This document shows positions 12,401 to 19,495 of a stretch of 64,000 nt of DNA, piece by piece. Each line of letters starts with the position of its first letter. Position 1 is the first letter of the stretch. The translations under genes were made by a program, and so were the position numbers. Origin of the DNA: SB11 sp943370295 (lineage in GTDB: Bacteria > Bacteroidota > Bacteroidia > UBA8524); the NCBI GenBank assembly GCA_943370295.1, contig CALRQL020000003.1:62001-126000 (forward strand), given 5' to 3'. The notes beneath the pieces are model-generated. The model searched no databases. It saw only the letters and a list, made by a program, of their open reading frames with translations, and was not told the DNA's origin.

Positions 12401-13634
12401 GGCGGCTGCCTTCGCAAATTGTACCCGGGCATTCAATTTCAGGTTTAGTGCCCGAAACCATTGTAAAGGTTTGGCTTACTTTGTATTCGCAGCCTTCGTG
12501 TGTAGTAATGGTAAGAGTAGCAGTATAAGTACCGGTAAAAGCGTATTGATGCGATGCTGTGGGTACAGAGGTAGTTTCGGTATATCCGTCACCAAATTCC
12601 CAATAGTAGGTTTCAACACTGCTTAATGGTGTTGTAGCACTTGCATTAAAATTTACGGGTGAGCTGATACAATTTCCATCAATGGTAAATGCGGGAGTTG
12701 TTCCGGGGTTAATGGTTAACTCACACTCTTGTATGTTTTTGCAACCGTATATTTTATGAGTAATTTCGATGGTAATAGTACCAACGCCTGAAGTACCCCA
12801 CACTACGCATACTTTGGTAGAATCGGGGCTGATAGAAACAATCGTACCGTTGGTTACAGTCCAGTTCCAGGTATAATCACCCGCAACACCAAATTGTGCG
12901 TCGATATAACCTTGGTAGCAATCGTAGCTTCCTGCGCAAACGCCGCAAGGCTCATCACCGCCGGGCACACCTTCGTGGCCTTGAGTTGGTTTAGTAGTTC
13001 CGTTTTCACGTTTTTTACAACAAGGCAAATTGATAGACGGTGGAGGAATCACCTTAATTTTGAAGGTGAAGGTTTTGGTACAACCATCTGCGGTAGTAAT
13101 GGTGTAGTTAAGATAGTTAACACCATAATTAGTCCATGTAACATCCACCGAAGTAGGATTGGGGTTGCTGGTGGTACCTCCTTGAGCCGACCAACTGTAG
13201 GATGCAGGAGGTATGGTTGTAGAGATATTGTAGGTTGTTAACTCGTTTTGGCAAGCAAAATCATTAGTCAACAAGTTTACAACGGGAGTAGCCCCTACCG
13301 TAATAGTAGTAGTGTAGGTGCCGCCCGTAGCCACTAAAGTAACTGTGTATACACCCGGTGTAGTGTAGGTGTGTACGGGGTTACAATCGGTGCTGGTGCC
13401 ACCGTCGCCAAAAGTCCAGTTGTAACTGGGCCCGGCCAATTGGCTAAAAAACTGCACCACCACAGGGGCGCAGCTTCCGTTAGTAATAAAGGTAAATCCT
13501 GCTGCAGGCATTGGAGCCTCAGCAATAGGGGTTTCTGAGCCGGGTGGAGCCAGCCGCTCTGCTTTTACTGCCAGCGGCAGTGAAAACAGCAGAAAAACCC
13601 ACATTCTTAAAAGAAAGTAAATGGTTTTTTTCAT
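6444..13634 (-). CDS. Giant secreted PKD / Ig-like / beta-helix protein with T9SS sorting domain
   Basis: A 2,396-residue cell-surface or secreted protein. Signal peptide: MWVFLLFSLPLAVKA. The N-terminal two-thirds is a string of PKD and Ig-like domains; clear PKD cores are WTFGDGGTSTDCNPVHTY, YYWEFGDGYTETT and IFWDFGDGATGNGMNPVHSY. Around residues 1650-2150 lies a right-handed beta-helix region with the segment LRCNNSVLRPCEKDDIWKGV, shared with the truncated gene at 1-2154. The last ~80 residues are a type A T9SS sorting domain (ISVYPVPASQHVTLEYNV, then LAPGVYSVVLDTDNKQLPV). The protein would cross the outer membrane through the Por machinery and be anchored or released; an adhesin-like or gliding-related role is plausible but not shown. 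It ends before a strong terminator. It follows the orphan LytTR gene in the same direction, separated by 110 bases. Confidence 0.93.
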   Translation of the reverse strand: MKKTIYFLLRMWVFLLFSLPLAVKAERLAPPGSETPIAEAPMPAAGFTFITNGSCAPVVVQFFSQLAGPSYNWTFGDGGTSTDCNPVHTYTTPGVYTVTLVATGGTYTTTITVGATPVVNLLTNDFACQNELTTYNISTTIPPASYSWSAQGGTTSNPNPTSVDVTWTNYGVNYLNYTITTADGCTKTFTFKIKVIPPPSINLPCCKKRENGTTKPTQGHEGVPGGDEPCGVCAGSYDCYQGYIDAQFGVAGDYTWNWTVTNGTIVSISPDSTKVCVVWGTSGVGTITIEITHKIYGCKNIQECELTINPGTTPAFTIDGNCISSPVNFNASATTPLSSVETYYWEFGDGYTETTSVPTASHQYAFTGTYTATLTITTHEGCEYKVSQTFTMVSGTKPEIECPGTICEGSRQCYSTASIGGATYVWNIVGDDPSLRVITGNKACVTWGSGPVGTISVTVLGGGYTCTNTATEVVPIISTNIPITGPDVVCPGAGFMEYSTVNYAGACYRWLVNGVPQSSTSNQLWVNTSAYTGTIKVEVHVKHELTCCEGKGLKETKILPQYTMAPYNGTECIGNSVTYFLIFPAGAPSTDVSWSADGVTITAFGPNWVTVTWDEVGSGSITAGNNTPNQYCNDGSNSTWYVNVVAKATGDDISGPALVCGGATETYFHAYQSPTGSASVSVSPAGPVVSSGTYSSSITFPAVGSPTTYTISVTYNHNSLSNCGTTKTYDVTVIPNTVPTFTIPPGNVCEGDIVTYTASMSDPSYYEWEVIGGSIISESFASGVLTLQIQWNSTVNSSITVRNIACDTENTQIIPVNGKPVVIITPGPISCSSTGITLNVAPIWTSYTWTPALPSTPTVTVTSPGMYSVEVSNGVCKNTGSINVPFITPTPPVINSFTTTLQNDFCPKYYTVCPNITLGSGAIASYSWTFSGTNITTSSAPCPTFQVPASFTPVTVNWSLTVTDIYGCTHSRSGSLRDSCQRDTGCSTFVATFSATYNPCTEQFTTVGTNILSIFWDFGDGATGNGMNPVHSYGSPCSKNVIAYVKDINGCMKIIPFTINIPYVINSPTISVNNTPCSGTTSITASGISVCTGSGLTPTYTWTITPAGSGTPVISGLVTSATLNVTTLGLANGNYNAQVVMVVAGCTATANNNFNIGGLIADFVSCGGCAGSPITFGDQSLQYQAPIIQWKWTVVGPPNYNSFLQNPTIDFTTPGSYNVTLTVTDNNLCTDNHTVTINVLAPFNPGDIEVNGTLTPSGTEFEVCPEDLYTLAAPFDPTYTYQWSTGATTDSINVTEQGEYFVTVFNSSGCATKVGPIIFKYKPAAEAIILATVDECANRLLRAFTGVGYTYNWTYPPSGTSTQSFINLTTSGTVTLTVSNLYGCSSTISQFMNVDPRPSVSISAAPALFCPGTTVTLTASVTGGTGPFSPAFWNNGVTSLTNPVNAPGLYTYYVTDANGCKAEGSLNLTTDLPTGLDKLPYGCYDVCGPVSFCAGTIPSGWKGQWTLNGSNYGPVIPTNGNIATTFNSPGTYVLNYIPVNPATHCSAVSKPITINFISLPAFTITSSGPAQLCIGAGGSVLLTVTPQSTEYNYEWFLNGVSVGFGYTYNATAPGSYTVEISKNECCVKTVGIDVIEINCCFENPGVEFTPITTPYTVNGKEFWFNKYYIDAPIFVPSGAILDLTNVDCVFGPNGEIIVQNRGFLRCNNSVLRPCEKDDIWKGVTFTGPEASGWINTTTIKNAIVAVNIRSNETGVRLTDNSFIKCQTSVRLEKSRRQQSISGNTFEIDESRLDYPSTPNEYWAIWMRDVEMQGLIAQNQFRHVQPRKTSNIYYGIYSAYSNFTASENQFNDMYRAVDITTNSNVIALEENVVKLNQMKETYDLYQIRITDCQNPVLVYQNQLYNGIGDRSIAGGIYCEKTTRTHIKDNSFDGFLIGVYGLYTRELHLNQNTLTNNTGIGLCVQSTERSIISCNDINSMATNRNQFGGGPLWGIADLDGNGSSSIYTNCIKNMNTAIYLRANENYNLPELVNNYMYNYKDNGIYNENYVGTIGNPGGPLAAGRNTFMSNNGNAGTTIDINSVTTFINEGGNFGILLTNNVGATTGPDEYYSTAACGQQIQQTYPRNQLDKYNICDIYYLEQWVFKDADGKYVLKQSAQEITQAVVNEHLKEGKQEILGMITAQMLTGDEPAKRASQAVLASNMDKNTMATVLVLNAVSNGNTQLATDLLASQQLSGIHADLRSVLTTYFELKGNPVLTASQRSLMKAIDDRENEYSPLARDIVQAYEGEHDYKFKKFPTPELKPASNVVQRAENNISVYPVPASQHVTLEYNVTDAKVQGVKIMSAIGAEVANFSYTLQAGTVDIDISTLAPGVYSVVLDTDNKQLPVMTGRFIKLQ

Positions 13635-13744
13635 GATAGATAATTGGTTAGAAATGCAACAATTGAATGTGCGACTAAAGTACCGCCCCTTTTGTATATA
13701 AAAATCGGCGAGTTAGTATTCGCGATGTTTGGATTAGTATTTAA

Positions 13745-14518
13745 TTACATAATACCCAAAAACCTAAACGTTTTGTCTTTACGGGCTTGTGCAATTTCAA
13801 GGCGGGTATTGTCTTTAAGGGTGATGTGGCTTTTACGACCCCGCTCAACTGATTTTATATACACCGTGTTTACTAAATAACTTTGGTGAATACGGCAAAA
13901 GGGGTAGTCTTTTAACAGATTTTCATAAAACTTTAATGTTTTTGATAGTAAGAACTTCCGCCTGTCTATCAACAAAATCTCCGTGTAGTTATTGTTTGCT
14001 TTACAATACACAATACTATCGGCATCAATCATCTCGTATGAAGTTCCTGTCCAAATCGGTATTCGTGCCTCAATTGCAGAAGCTTTTCCGACAAGGCTGG
14101 CCGCGGGCACCGGCCGTCTCCCCATGCCTGAACGCGCTTTATATAATGCCACTTCTAAATCTGTGCGACGCAAAGGCTTCAATAAATAATCCACGGCATT
14201 TGCCTTTAATGCCTTCAGGGCGTGTTGCTCACCGTCAGAAAGCACAATTAGTTTAAATTTTGTATGTGTACATGCCTCCAGCGCTCTAAAGCCATCAGTT
14301 GGCGGAAGGCTGGCATCCATAAAAACAATTTCGGGAGCAATGGAGTCAATCTGCAGACCTGCTGTTTGGGCATCTTCTGCTTCGGCGCAAATGATTAAAT
14401 AGGGGTCCACTTTTTTTAACTGCAATTTAAGCAGCTCTCTAAACTCCTTATCCGCATCGGCAATTATACATGTTGAAGTTACCATAGCCACGCTTATTAT
14501 ATTCATGACTTCTTGCAA
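13745..14518 (-). CDS. Orphan LytTR response regulator
   Basis: About 246-257 residues; the ATG at 14485 (MVTSTCIIADAD) is the more likely start because the receiver fold begins there. The receiver has an acidic residue in IIADADKEF, the phospho-acceptor Asp in IVFMDASLPPTDG and the Lys in YLLKPLR. The usual Thr/Ser after strand 4 is present as VLSDGE. The LytTR domain includes FCRIHQSYLVNTVYIKSVERG. No kinase gene is adjacent, so it must be served from elsewhere or act without phosphorylation. It is upstream of and codirectional with the giant T9SS gene, which makes that gene a candidate target. Confidence 0.88.
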   Translation of the reverse strand: MQEVMNIISVAMVTSTCIIADADKEFRELLKLQLKKVDPYLIICAEAEDAQTAGLQIDSIAPEIVFMDASLPPTDGFRALEACTHTKFKLIVLSDGEQHALKALKANAVDYLLKPLRRTDLEVALYKARSGMGRRPVPAASLVGKASAIEARIPIWTGTSYEMIDADSIVYCKANNNYTEILLIDRRKFLLSKTLKFYENLLKDYPFCRIHQSYLVNTVYIKSVERGRKSHITLKDNTRLEIAQARKDKTFRFLGIM

Positions 14519-14763
14519 GTCATAAACAATACATTTAATAGATATTCAATTATAGTGAAATAAAACGTTTCATACAAGCCGGCAACGGTCAATCAATATC
14601 TAACTGCTAATGCTTGATGTTTTCCTCTAACGTATGGTGTTTTAGGTGTTTGGCAAATTGCCGCTTTATCAGCACTGCTTAACACTCTTTCTAGGGCTTA
14701 GTCAGATTGGTGAGCATTAAGCTCAATACAAATAATCAGTCCATTGTATGTTTTAGGCCTAAT

Positions 14764-14787
14764 AAATAGGAAATCTATTTATCTTTG
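14764..14787 (+). promoter_or_regulatory. Candidate marR promoter with operator-like inverted repeat
   Basis: TATCTTTG (14780-14787) fits the Bacteroidota -7 consensus TAnnTTTG, 30 bases before the ATG at 14818. Directly upstream is an exact inverted repeat AAATAG-GAAAT-CTATTT (14764-14780) touching the -7 box. This is where an autoregulating MarR dimer could bind. A clear -33 TTTG box is not seen at normal spacing. The rest of the ~300-base gap upstream (14519-14763) shows nothing recognisable. Confidence 0.45.
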
Positions 14788-14817
14788 TAACTAAGATACT
14801 TTTTGAATAAGATTTAT

Positions 14818-15264
14818 ATGAGTAACATTATTGAAGTTCGGAAGATTAGTCAACAATATGCGTATTCGTCATTACAACTGCACGAAGCTGTGTCAAAAAA
14901 AGCAGGGTTTAGCGGTACTGACCATAAGTATTTGGGGTTTTTTATACAAAAAGGGAGCTTAACAGCAGGCGAGCTAGCTGACTTGACCGGGCTAAGCACA
15001 GGGGCAGTTACCGGCTTGATTGACCGTTTTGAAAAAAAGAAACTGGTGAAACGAAGTTTTGATAAGAACGACCGAAGAAAAGTTGTGGTGCTGGCTAACA
15101 CAAATAAAATTATTGCGCTGTTAGAACCCTTTTATGCTGAATTTCAGCATGAAACTGAAAGGTTATTGGCCACTTATACTGAAAATGAAATTGAAACCAT
15201 TGCAAGTTTTTTAGAAAAAAGCATTGAATTAATAAAGAACACAACAAAAAGTATAACCAAGTAA
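14818..15264 (+). CDS. MarR-family transcriptional regulator
   Basis: About 148 residues from the ATG at 14818 (MSNIIEVRK); an upstream TTG at 14803 is in frame but less likely. The winged-helix core is clear: LTAGELADLTGLSTGAVTGL is the helix-turn-helix, followed by the DR wing (RSFDKNDRRKVVVLA). MarR proteins are dimeric, usually repressors that release DNA on binding small aromatic ligands. Its stop overlaps the start of arr (TAATG), so the two genes form a translationally coupled operon, and this protein most likely controls arr expression along with its own. Confidence 0.9.
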   Translation: MSNIIEVRKISQQYAYSSLQLHEAVSKKAGFSGTDHKYLGFFIQKGSLTAGELADLTGLSTGAVTGLIDRFEKKKLVKRSFDKNDRRKVVVLANTNKIIALLEPFYAEFQHETERLLATYTENEIETIASFLEKSIELIKNTTKSITK

Positions 15265-15698
15265 TGAATAACAACGAACAAACAAACAATGCACAGACCC
15301 CTTTTGTGCAAACGTATTTTCATGGTACAAAAGCCAACCTTACATTGGGCGATTTTATTGAAACGGGCATAACCTCAAACTACGGACAAAATAATAAGGC
15401 AAAATACATTTATTTAACTGCCACGTTAGATGCTGCTATATGGGGAGCTGAGCTTGCTGTGGGTGAAGGAAAAGAAAGAATTTATCTTGTGGAACCTACC
15501 GGTGAATTAGAAGATGACCCTAACTTGACTGACAAAAAGTTTCCCGGAAACCCAACAAAATCTTATCGTTCAAAATACCCGTTTAAGGTAGTAGGAGAGG
15601 TTACGGTTTGGCAAGGTCACGCGAAAGAGCAGATTAAAGTAATGAAAGAAGGTCTTGAACGACTTAAGGAGCAGGGTATTGAAGCTATTGAGGATTAA
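15264..15698 (+). CDS. arr: NAD+--rifampin ADP-ribosyltransferase (Arr)
   Basis: A 144-residue protein of the usual Arr length. The family signature is visible: His20 in TYFHGTKANLTLGDFI, Tyr50 in KYIYLTATLDAAIWGAELA and the acidic ELEDDPNLTDKKFPGNPT segment with Asp84/85. These match the His-Tyr-Asp set used to bind NAD+ and modify the antibiotic. Arr transfers ADP-ribose from NAD+ to the ansa-chain hydroxyl of rifamycins, inactivating them. It is coupled to marR by a one-base overlap and followed by a strong terminator. Its position is chromosomal, outside the mobile island. Confidence 0.9.
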   Translation: MNNNEQTNNAQTPFVQTYFHGTKANLTLGDFIETGITSNYGQNNKAKYIYLTATLDAAIWGAELAVGEGKERIYLVEPTGELEDDPNLTDKKFPGNPTKSYRSKYPFKVVGEVTVWQGHAKEQIKVMKEGLERLKEQGIEAIED

Positions 15699-15702
15699 TA
15701 TA

Positions 15703-15729
15703 AAAACCACCCGAAGTACGGGTGGTTTT
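15703..15729. terminator. Bidirectional terminator between arr and the DUF2807 gene
   Basis: An 11-bp perfect stem AAAACCACCCG / CGGGTGGTTTT with a 5-base loop. A-tract and T-tract on the two sides let it serve both convergent genes. Confidence 0.85.
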
Positions 15730-15741
15730 GCAGATAATTAC

Positions 15742-16431
15742 TTATTTAATATGTTTCACTTGTCCGGCCCCGTATTGCTTCACGTCTTTTAGTACTCCGT
15801 TACCACTGTACAAAATTGTACCTGTTCCATAATTACTAATGGTTATCTCTTTTTCGGCAAATAACTCCACATCACCGGTTCCCATGTTTTTAAAAGTAAC
15901 CTCATCGGCAATCATTTCTTTTGCCGAAATACTGCCTACTCCTTGGTTTTTCATTTCCAGCTTTACGGTTTTGCCTTTCAACGAAATGTTTCCGGTGCCT
16001 TGGTGAATTACTTTAATGGCAGGCACATCAAACGCTAACGAGGTATTACCTACACTTTGCACCCGCACATCAAGAGGGTTAGCAAGGCGTATCACATCGG
16101 GGCACAATACATCGCCGTGGTTAGAACGCACGTATAAAACGTCAACCTGCCTTAAGTATATTTTTATGTGACATTTGGTGAAAAGCGGCTTGCGCAGCTT
16201 GTTTTCGGTAGATACATACAGGCTTCGCCCTGCATTCCCTGCCTCAACATACTCCATCAGGTTTTCGTCTGCTTCCACAATTACTTTTTCCTCTTCGGAT
16301 TGAATTAGTTCCGCAGTACCTGTTACCGCAATGTGCAGCCTGATAAAAGAACTCACCGGGAATTCTTTTGTAATAATTTTTTCGTTTCCTTTTACTTCGA
16401 TCATTTGTCGTAATTTTTTAAAACTTACCAT
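15742..16431 (-). CDS. DUF2807 / GIN-domain beta-helix protein
   Basis: A 229-residue protein of the putative auto-transporter adhesin, head GIN domain family (DUF2807). The family is recognised from repeated strand-turn units with G/N/T at the turns (QGTGNISLKGKTVKLEM, NQGVGSISAKEM, NMGTGDVELFAEKEI, NYGTGTILYSGNGVLKDV). The last motif, YGAGQVK, closes the helix. Unlike many relatives it has no signal peptide from either the ATG at 16431 or the one at 16404, so location is uncertain. It follows the 73-residue gene with 14 bases between them, probably in one transcript. Function of the family is not established. Confidence 0.75.
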   Translation of the reverse strand: MVSFKKLRQMIEVKGNEKIITKEFPVSSFIRLHIAVTGTAELIQSEEEKVIVEADENLMEYVEAGNAGRSLYVSTENKLRKPLFTKCHIKIYLRQVDVLYVRSNHGDVLCPDVIRLANPLDVRVQSVGNTSLAFDVPAIKVIHQGTGNISLKGKTVKLEMKNQGVGSISAKEMIADEVTFKNMGTGDVELFAEKEITISNYGTGTILYSGNGVLKDVKQYGAGQVKHIK

Positions 16432-16445
16432 ATAATTATTCGTTA

Positions 16446-16667
16446 TCAGGACAGTACTTCACAGGTAAACCCGTTTTTTTGCACTAAGGTAATTACCTGC
16501 AAGCAATTTATCTGCCCTTTAACGACCTCTATTCTCAAAATGCGGTCACAGTCCTCCAAGTCAAAGCTTATTTTGCAGGCAGGTAGCACATTAGCCAGCA
16601 CTTTGGCTACCTGTTTAGCGTCTTTGATTTTGTTTATATTTGTTTTGAAAACTTCAACCGTTACCAT
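16446..16667 (-). CDS. Small conserved protein, ferredoxin-like/HMA-like fold (guess)
   Basis: 73 residues (MVTVEVFKTNINKIKDAKQV...). The pattern of a VEVFKTN strand, a helix with VAKVLANVLPACKISFDLED and a final QVITLVQKNGFTCEVLS resembles HMA-like beta-alpha-beta folds. The CxxC metal-binding pair is absent, so metal transport is not supported. It is probably cotranscribed with the DUF2807 gene downstream. Confidence 0.6.
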   Translation of the reverse strand: MVTVEVFKTNINKIKDAKQVAKVLANVLPACKISFDLEDCDRILRIEVVKGQINCLQVITLVQKNGFTCEVLS

Positions 16668-16754
16668 TTCTTTGAATTTGGTAATGCAAAACTACTGAGG
16701 CTCAATGGGTGAAGGCTTACACATGACGGATGAAAACTTATATAAAACGGAGTA

Positions 16755-17738
16755 ATGTCGTTTTTTCTGAAAGATGAGAATGATAGGGAAATACTGTTCT
16801 CGCAGAATTTTACTGAAAACGACGTTAGTGTAAGCGGCTATCAAACAAGCAACTACAACGCTGATTTATCCTTCGGCAGTAGCCAAACCACGCAATGGGC
16901 TATTGAAGGTATATGTATTTATTATACTGAATCACTTTTTAATGCACCCGTAGTTTTAAATTGGGACGGTAGCGCAGAAATGATAACTCTGTATTTTAAT
17001 TTACAGGGAAAACTGTTGATTTCTGATATAGATAATAAAACAGCCGTTGCATTATACAGCAATCAACATAACATAGTATACACCAGTGCCACCAAAGGCC
17101 AGATAAAAATTGATGAGTTGAAGATGAAGTTGTTTATGATTCAGCTGTCAAAAAACACATTCTTTAAGTTATCAAACAATGCGGGCGGCGGGTTAAAACA
17201 TTTTGCGGGGGCTTTGGGTGCAGGGGTACCCGTTGTTTTTTCAACAGTCGATTTGTCAATTGATTTCGAAATTCAGCGATGTATTAACCAAATAATATAT
17301 TGTCCATACGGTGATGAGTTAAAACCGATGTTCTTACACTCAAAAGTAATGGAGTTGCTGGTGTTGCAGGCTGAATCGTATAAACGCTCACAACAAACTA
17401 AAACAAGGGTAATTAAAACTGAATACGATTATGAACGTATTATTTTTGCGCGGGATTATTTACTAAAGAATATTGAAGTGCCCCCATCGTTGGCTGAGCT
17501 ATCACATATTGCCGGTATTAATGAGTTTAAGCTGAAAAAAGGATTTAGAGAAACGTTTAATCAAAGTGTGTTTCAATACTTATCTAACCACCGCTTAGAA
17601 ACTGCCAAAATACATTTACTTGAGGGCAGTAAATCGCCAACGGAGTTGGCTTTTGAACTGGGTTATTCTTCACTGCAACATTTTAGCACTGCCTTTAAAA
17701 AGAAATTCGGAATGCCGCCAAAGCAGGTTCGGGCATAG
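16755..17738 (+). CDS. AraC-family transcriptional regulator
   Basis: 327 residues. The N-terminal ~220 residues form an effector-like domain without close recognisable motifs. The last ~100 residues carry the double helix-turn-helix: SLAELSHIAGINEFKLKKGF (first HTH) and SPTELAFELGYSSLQHFSTA with FKKKFGMPPKQVRA (second HTH and family signature). It is transcribed divergently from the 73-residue/DUF2807 pair. A VOC-family gene follows 92 bases downstream on the same strand and may be a target. The ligand is unknown. Confidence 0.88.
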   Translation: MSFFLKDENDREILFSQNFTENDVSVSGYQTSNYNADLSFGSSQTTQWAIEGICIYYTESLFNAPVVLNWDGSAEMITLYFNLQGKLLISDIDNKTAVALYSNQHNIVYTSATKGQIKIDELKMKLFMIQLSKNTFFKLSNNAGGGLKHFAGALGAGVPVVFSTVDLSIDFEIQRCINQIIYCPYGDELKPMFLHSKVMELLVLQAESYKRSQQTKTRVIKTEYDYERIIFARDYLLKNIEVPPSLAELSHIAGINEFKLKKGFRETFNQSVFQYLSNHRLETAKIHLLEGSKSPTELAFELGYSSLQHFSTAFKKKFGMPPKQVRA

Positions 17739-17830
17739 TAATATGGTCGCAAACAGCCCTCTATATTGCCGCGAAACCACCTAAAAGGAATTTCACCGCT
17801 CCGTAACTTTGTTAAATAATCAATAAAAAC

Positions 17831-18337
17831 ATGAATGCAATTAACAACCCCATTGCAGGGCTTGAACTTGCTCAAATAGGCTGGGTAGTGCCAGACATAC
17901 ATACAGCAGCCAAGTTTCTCTCGAATACGTTGGGTATTTCAGGGTTTCCTTCTCCCATGCATGTTAATGCTGAGGAGCTTAATATGACTTATTACGGGCA
18001 ATTGGAGCCAAGTGAATGGCTCACTACACAAACGTTTAACGGCGGCACTTTTATTGAGCTTGTTCAACCTTTGTCGGGCCGAAGTATGTTCCACGATTAC
18101 CTTGCTAAATATCCTTTGGGTGGCACACAGCACATGGCGTTCAGGTTGCCCATCAGCGGTCTTGAAAAGATAGTAAACGAATTAAAAGCACAAGGGCATG
18201 TCGTTATCAGCGAGGTAAACCACCCAATAGCCCACATGGTTTTTTTTGATACCTATCAAACACTGGGTGTAGCCACAGAGATTATGGGGGTAACTCCTGA
18301 AGGATGGGCCGCTATTGAACAAATGAAGAGCTGTTGA
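17831..18337 (+). CDS. VOC (glyoxalase/bleomycin-resistance) superfamily protein
   Basis: 168 residues with two beta-alpha-beta-beta-beta modules. The first begins LELAQIGWVVPDIHTAAKFL; the second includes GGTQHMAFRLPISGLEKIV and ends near VFFDTYQTLGVATEIMGV. The potential metal ligands, a His around THMAF and a Glu in TEIMG, fit the superfamily. VOC proteins range from methylmalonyl-CoA epimerase and glyoxalase to ring-cleavage enzymes and antibiotic-binding proteins, and I cannot choose among these. It is followed by a terminator hairpin. Confidence 0.8.
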   Translation: MNAINNPIAGLELAQIGWVVPDIHTAAKFLSNTLGISGFPSPMHVNAEELNMTYYGQLEPSEWLTTQTFNGGTFIELVQPLSGRSMFHDYLAKYPLGGTQHMAFRLPISGLEKIVNELKAQGHVVISEVNHPIAHMVFFDTYQTLGVATEIMGVTPEGWAAIEQMKSC

Positions 18338-18356
18338 TACGCGTTTGATAAACAAA

Positions 18357-18384
18357 AGCCCCTTTTCTGTTAAGAAAAGAGGCT
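18357..18384. terminator. Terminator hairpin between convergent genes
   Basis: Stem AGCC(C)CTTTTCT / AGAAAAG(A)GGCT with a GTTA loop and one internal mismatch, lying between the VOC gene and the convergent T9SS gene. The flanking T/A tracts are modest. Confidence 0.6.
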
Positions 18385-18409
18385 GATTATACTGTTTGAA
18401 GTAATTAAT

Positions 18410-19240
18410 TTATTTAACAACAGTAATCTTTCGGGTTTGGGTTTGCCCGTCGGCCCTAAAGCGCACCAGGTAATTACCGGCAGATAGCGATGCAATGTTA
18501 ATCCTTTTTATAGTGGAACCTGTTTGCTTATCTGGGTTAACTAATGCCACCTGTTTGCCATTTAAATCCGTGATGTCAACAGTTATTGCACTGGCGATTA
18601 CAGGAGTAAAACTTACATCGATGTAGTCGCGGGCAGGATTAGGATACACAGAAACATTTGTAACAATGGCCGGTAATGTAGGCAACGAAGCAGTCCCCAC
18701 CTCTTTTACTCTTAAGGTAGAAAGATAAGTATGGTCATCGCCTTTGTGACCGTCGAAGTTAGAGTTAAAGGCGCCGTAAAAAACAACATCTCCTGTACCT
18801 GCTTGAGGGGCAATCCAATCAAACGTCCATGAGTTGGAGTCTTGTCCGTCAACACCGTTTGATGTGTAAGTAATGTATTTTTTATCTCCTACCAGTTTTG
18901 TTCTGTTAGTATCGGTCAGCACAATAGTACCCAAAAGGTTACCCTTAATATCCTGCGGTGAAACTTCGAACCCGAACCTTGTACCGCCAAACTCTGTATT
19001 GGTAGCAGTAATGGTATATTGCTGTCCGGGCACATACCCCGATGCCGGAATGTTTGATATAATCCATCCTTCAACCGGTGTGGCTATACCACCGTGGCAG
19101 GCTGTGCAGTTTTTAAGGCTGTCGCCCGGCGAACCTGTATAACCCGGTTCAGTACCGTCTTTACGTTTCACTCCCCACGTTGTTCCTAAAAGTACAGTTA
19201 AGCAACCTCCTAACATTAACAAGTAAACCAGTTTTTTCAT
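18410..19240 (-). CDS. Choice-of-anchor V domain protein with T9SS sorting domain
   Basis: About 276 residues from the ATG at 19240 (MKKLVYLLMLGGCLTVLLG, a signal peptide); the longer in-frame start at 19291 is unlikely because it puts charged residues before the signal. Just after the leader is a haem-type CxxCH motif in LKNCTACHGGIATP. A Reeler-like / choice-of-anchor V domain follows (SGYVPGQQYTITATNTEFGG, then GDVVFYGAFNSNFDGHKGDD). The C-terminus is a T9SS type A domain (VSVYPNPARDYIDVSF ... LSAGNYLVRFRADGQTQTRK). It is exported across the outer membrane. Similar proteins are common in Bacteroidota, and their role is unknown. Confidence 0.88.
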   Translation of the reverse strand: MKKLVYLLMLGGCLTVLLGTTWGVKRKDGTEPGYTGSPGDSLKNCTACHGGIATPVEGWIISNIPASGYVPGQQYTITATNTEFGGTRFGFEVSPQDIKGNLLGTIVLTDTNRTKLVGDKKYITYTSNGVDGQDSNSWTFDWIAPQAGTGDVVFYGAFNSNFDGHKGDDHTYLSTLRVKEVGTASLPTLPAIVTNVSVYPNPARDYIDVSFTPVIASAITVDITDLNGKQVALVNPDKQTGSTIKRINIASLSAGNYLVRFRADGQTQTRKITVVK

Positions 19241-19331
19241 AACTTCTTTATTTAAAAGGATAAGCAATATATATTTTATTCGCTTACACAAAGACGATGT
19301 TCCAGAATAAATAGTAGTGGGGCTAAAACAA

Positions 19332-19361
19332 AAAACCCTTCTCGGTTAAGAAAAGGGTTTT
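19332..19361 (-). terminator. Terminator downstream of a truncated gene tail
   Basis: Stem AAAACCCTT / AAGGGTTTT, followed in the minus direction by a T-rich tract (TTTTTTGTTTT). It points the same way as the gene tail ending at 19387 and belongs to no intact gene, which supports that tail being a real gene remnant. Confidence 0.7.
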
Positions 19362-19386
19362 AGGTGTTGTAGCCCGGAGTGTTTTA

Positions 19387-19434
19387 TTATCGAACCAATT
19401 TCAATGTTTTTTGCTTAAAATCAGCAAGTTGTAA
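19387..19434 (-). pseudogene. 3' remnant of a T9SS-type gene at the island's left border
   Basis: The minus frame ends LADFKQKTLKLVR-stop (stop at 19387-19389), which looks like the last strand of a T9SS sorting domain. A terminator follows 26 bases later. Upstream of about 19434 the frame continues without any resemblance to that domain and then meets the island operon. This is a short match and could be chance, but tail plus terminator together fit a gene cut by the insertion. Confidence 0.4.
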
Positions 19435-19495
19435 AAATGAACAGGGTGAGTGTGTGGAAACTGGAATGGGCTTGGACTGAAGTCGAGTACGAAAA

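Noticed and set aside
8284..12626. Many plus-strand frames over the giant gene
   Set aside because: Repetitive beta-domain coding sequence produces long antisense frames; the minus frame has signal peptide, PKD and sorting domains.
19376..19410. GTAGCC ... ATCGAACC near the left border resembling the tRNA-Arg 3' end
   Set aside because: Only 6- and 8-base matches with different spacing, and ATCGAACC overlaps the stop codon of the gene tail; not enough to call attL.
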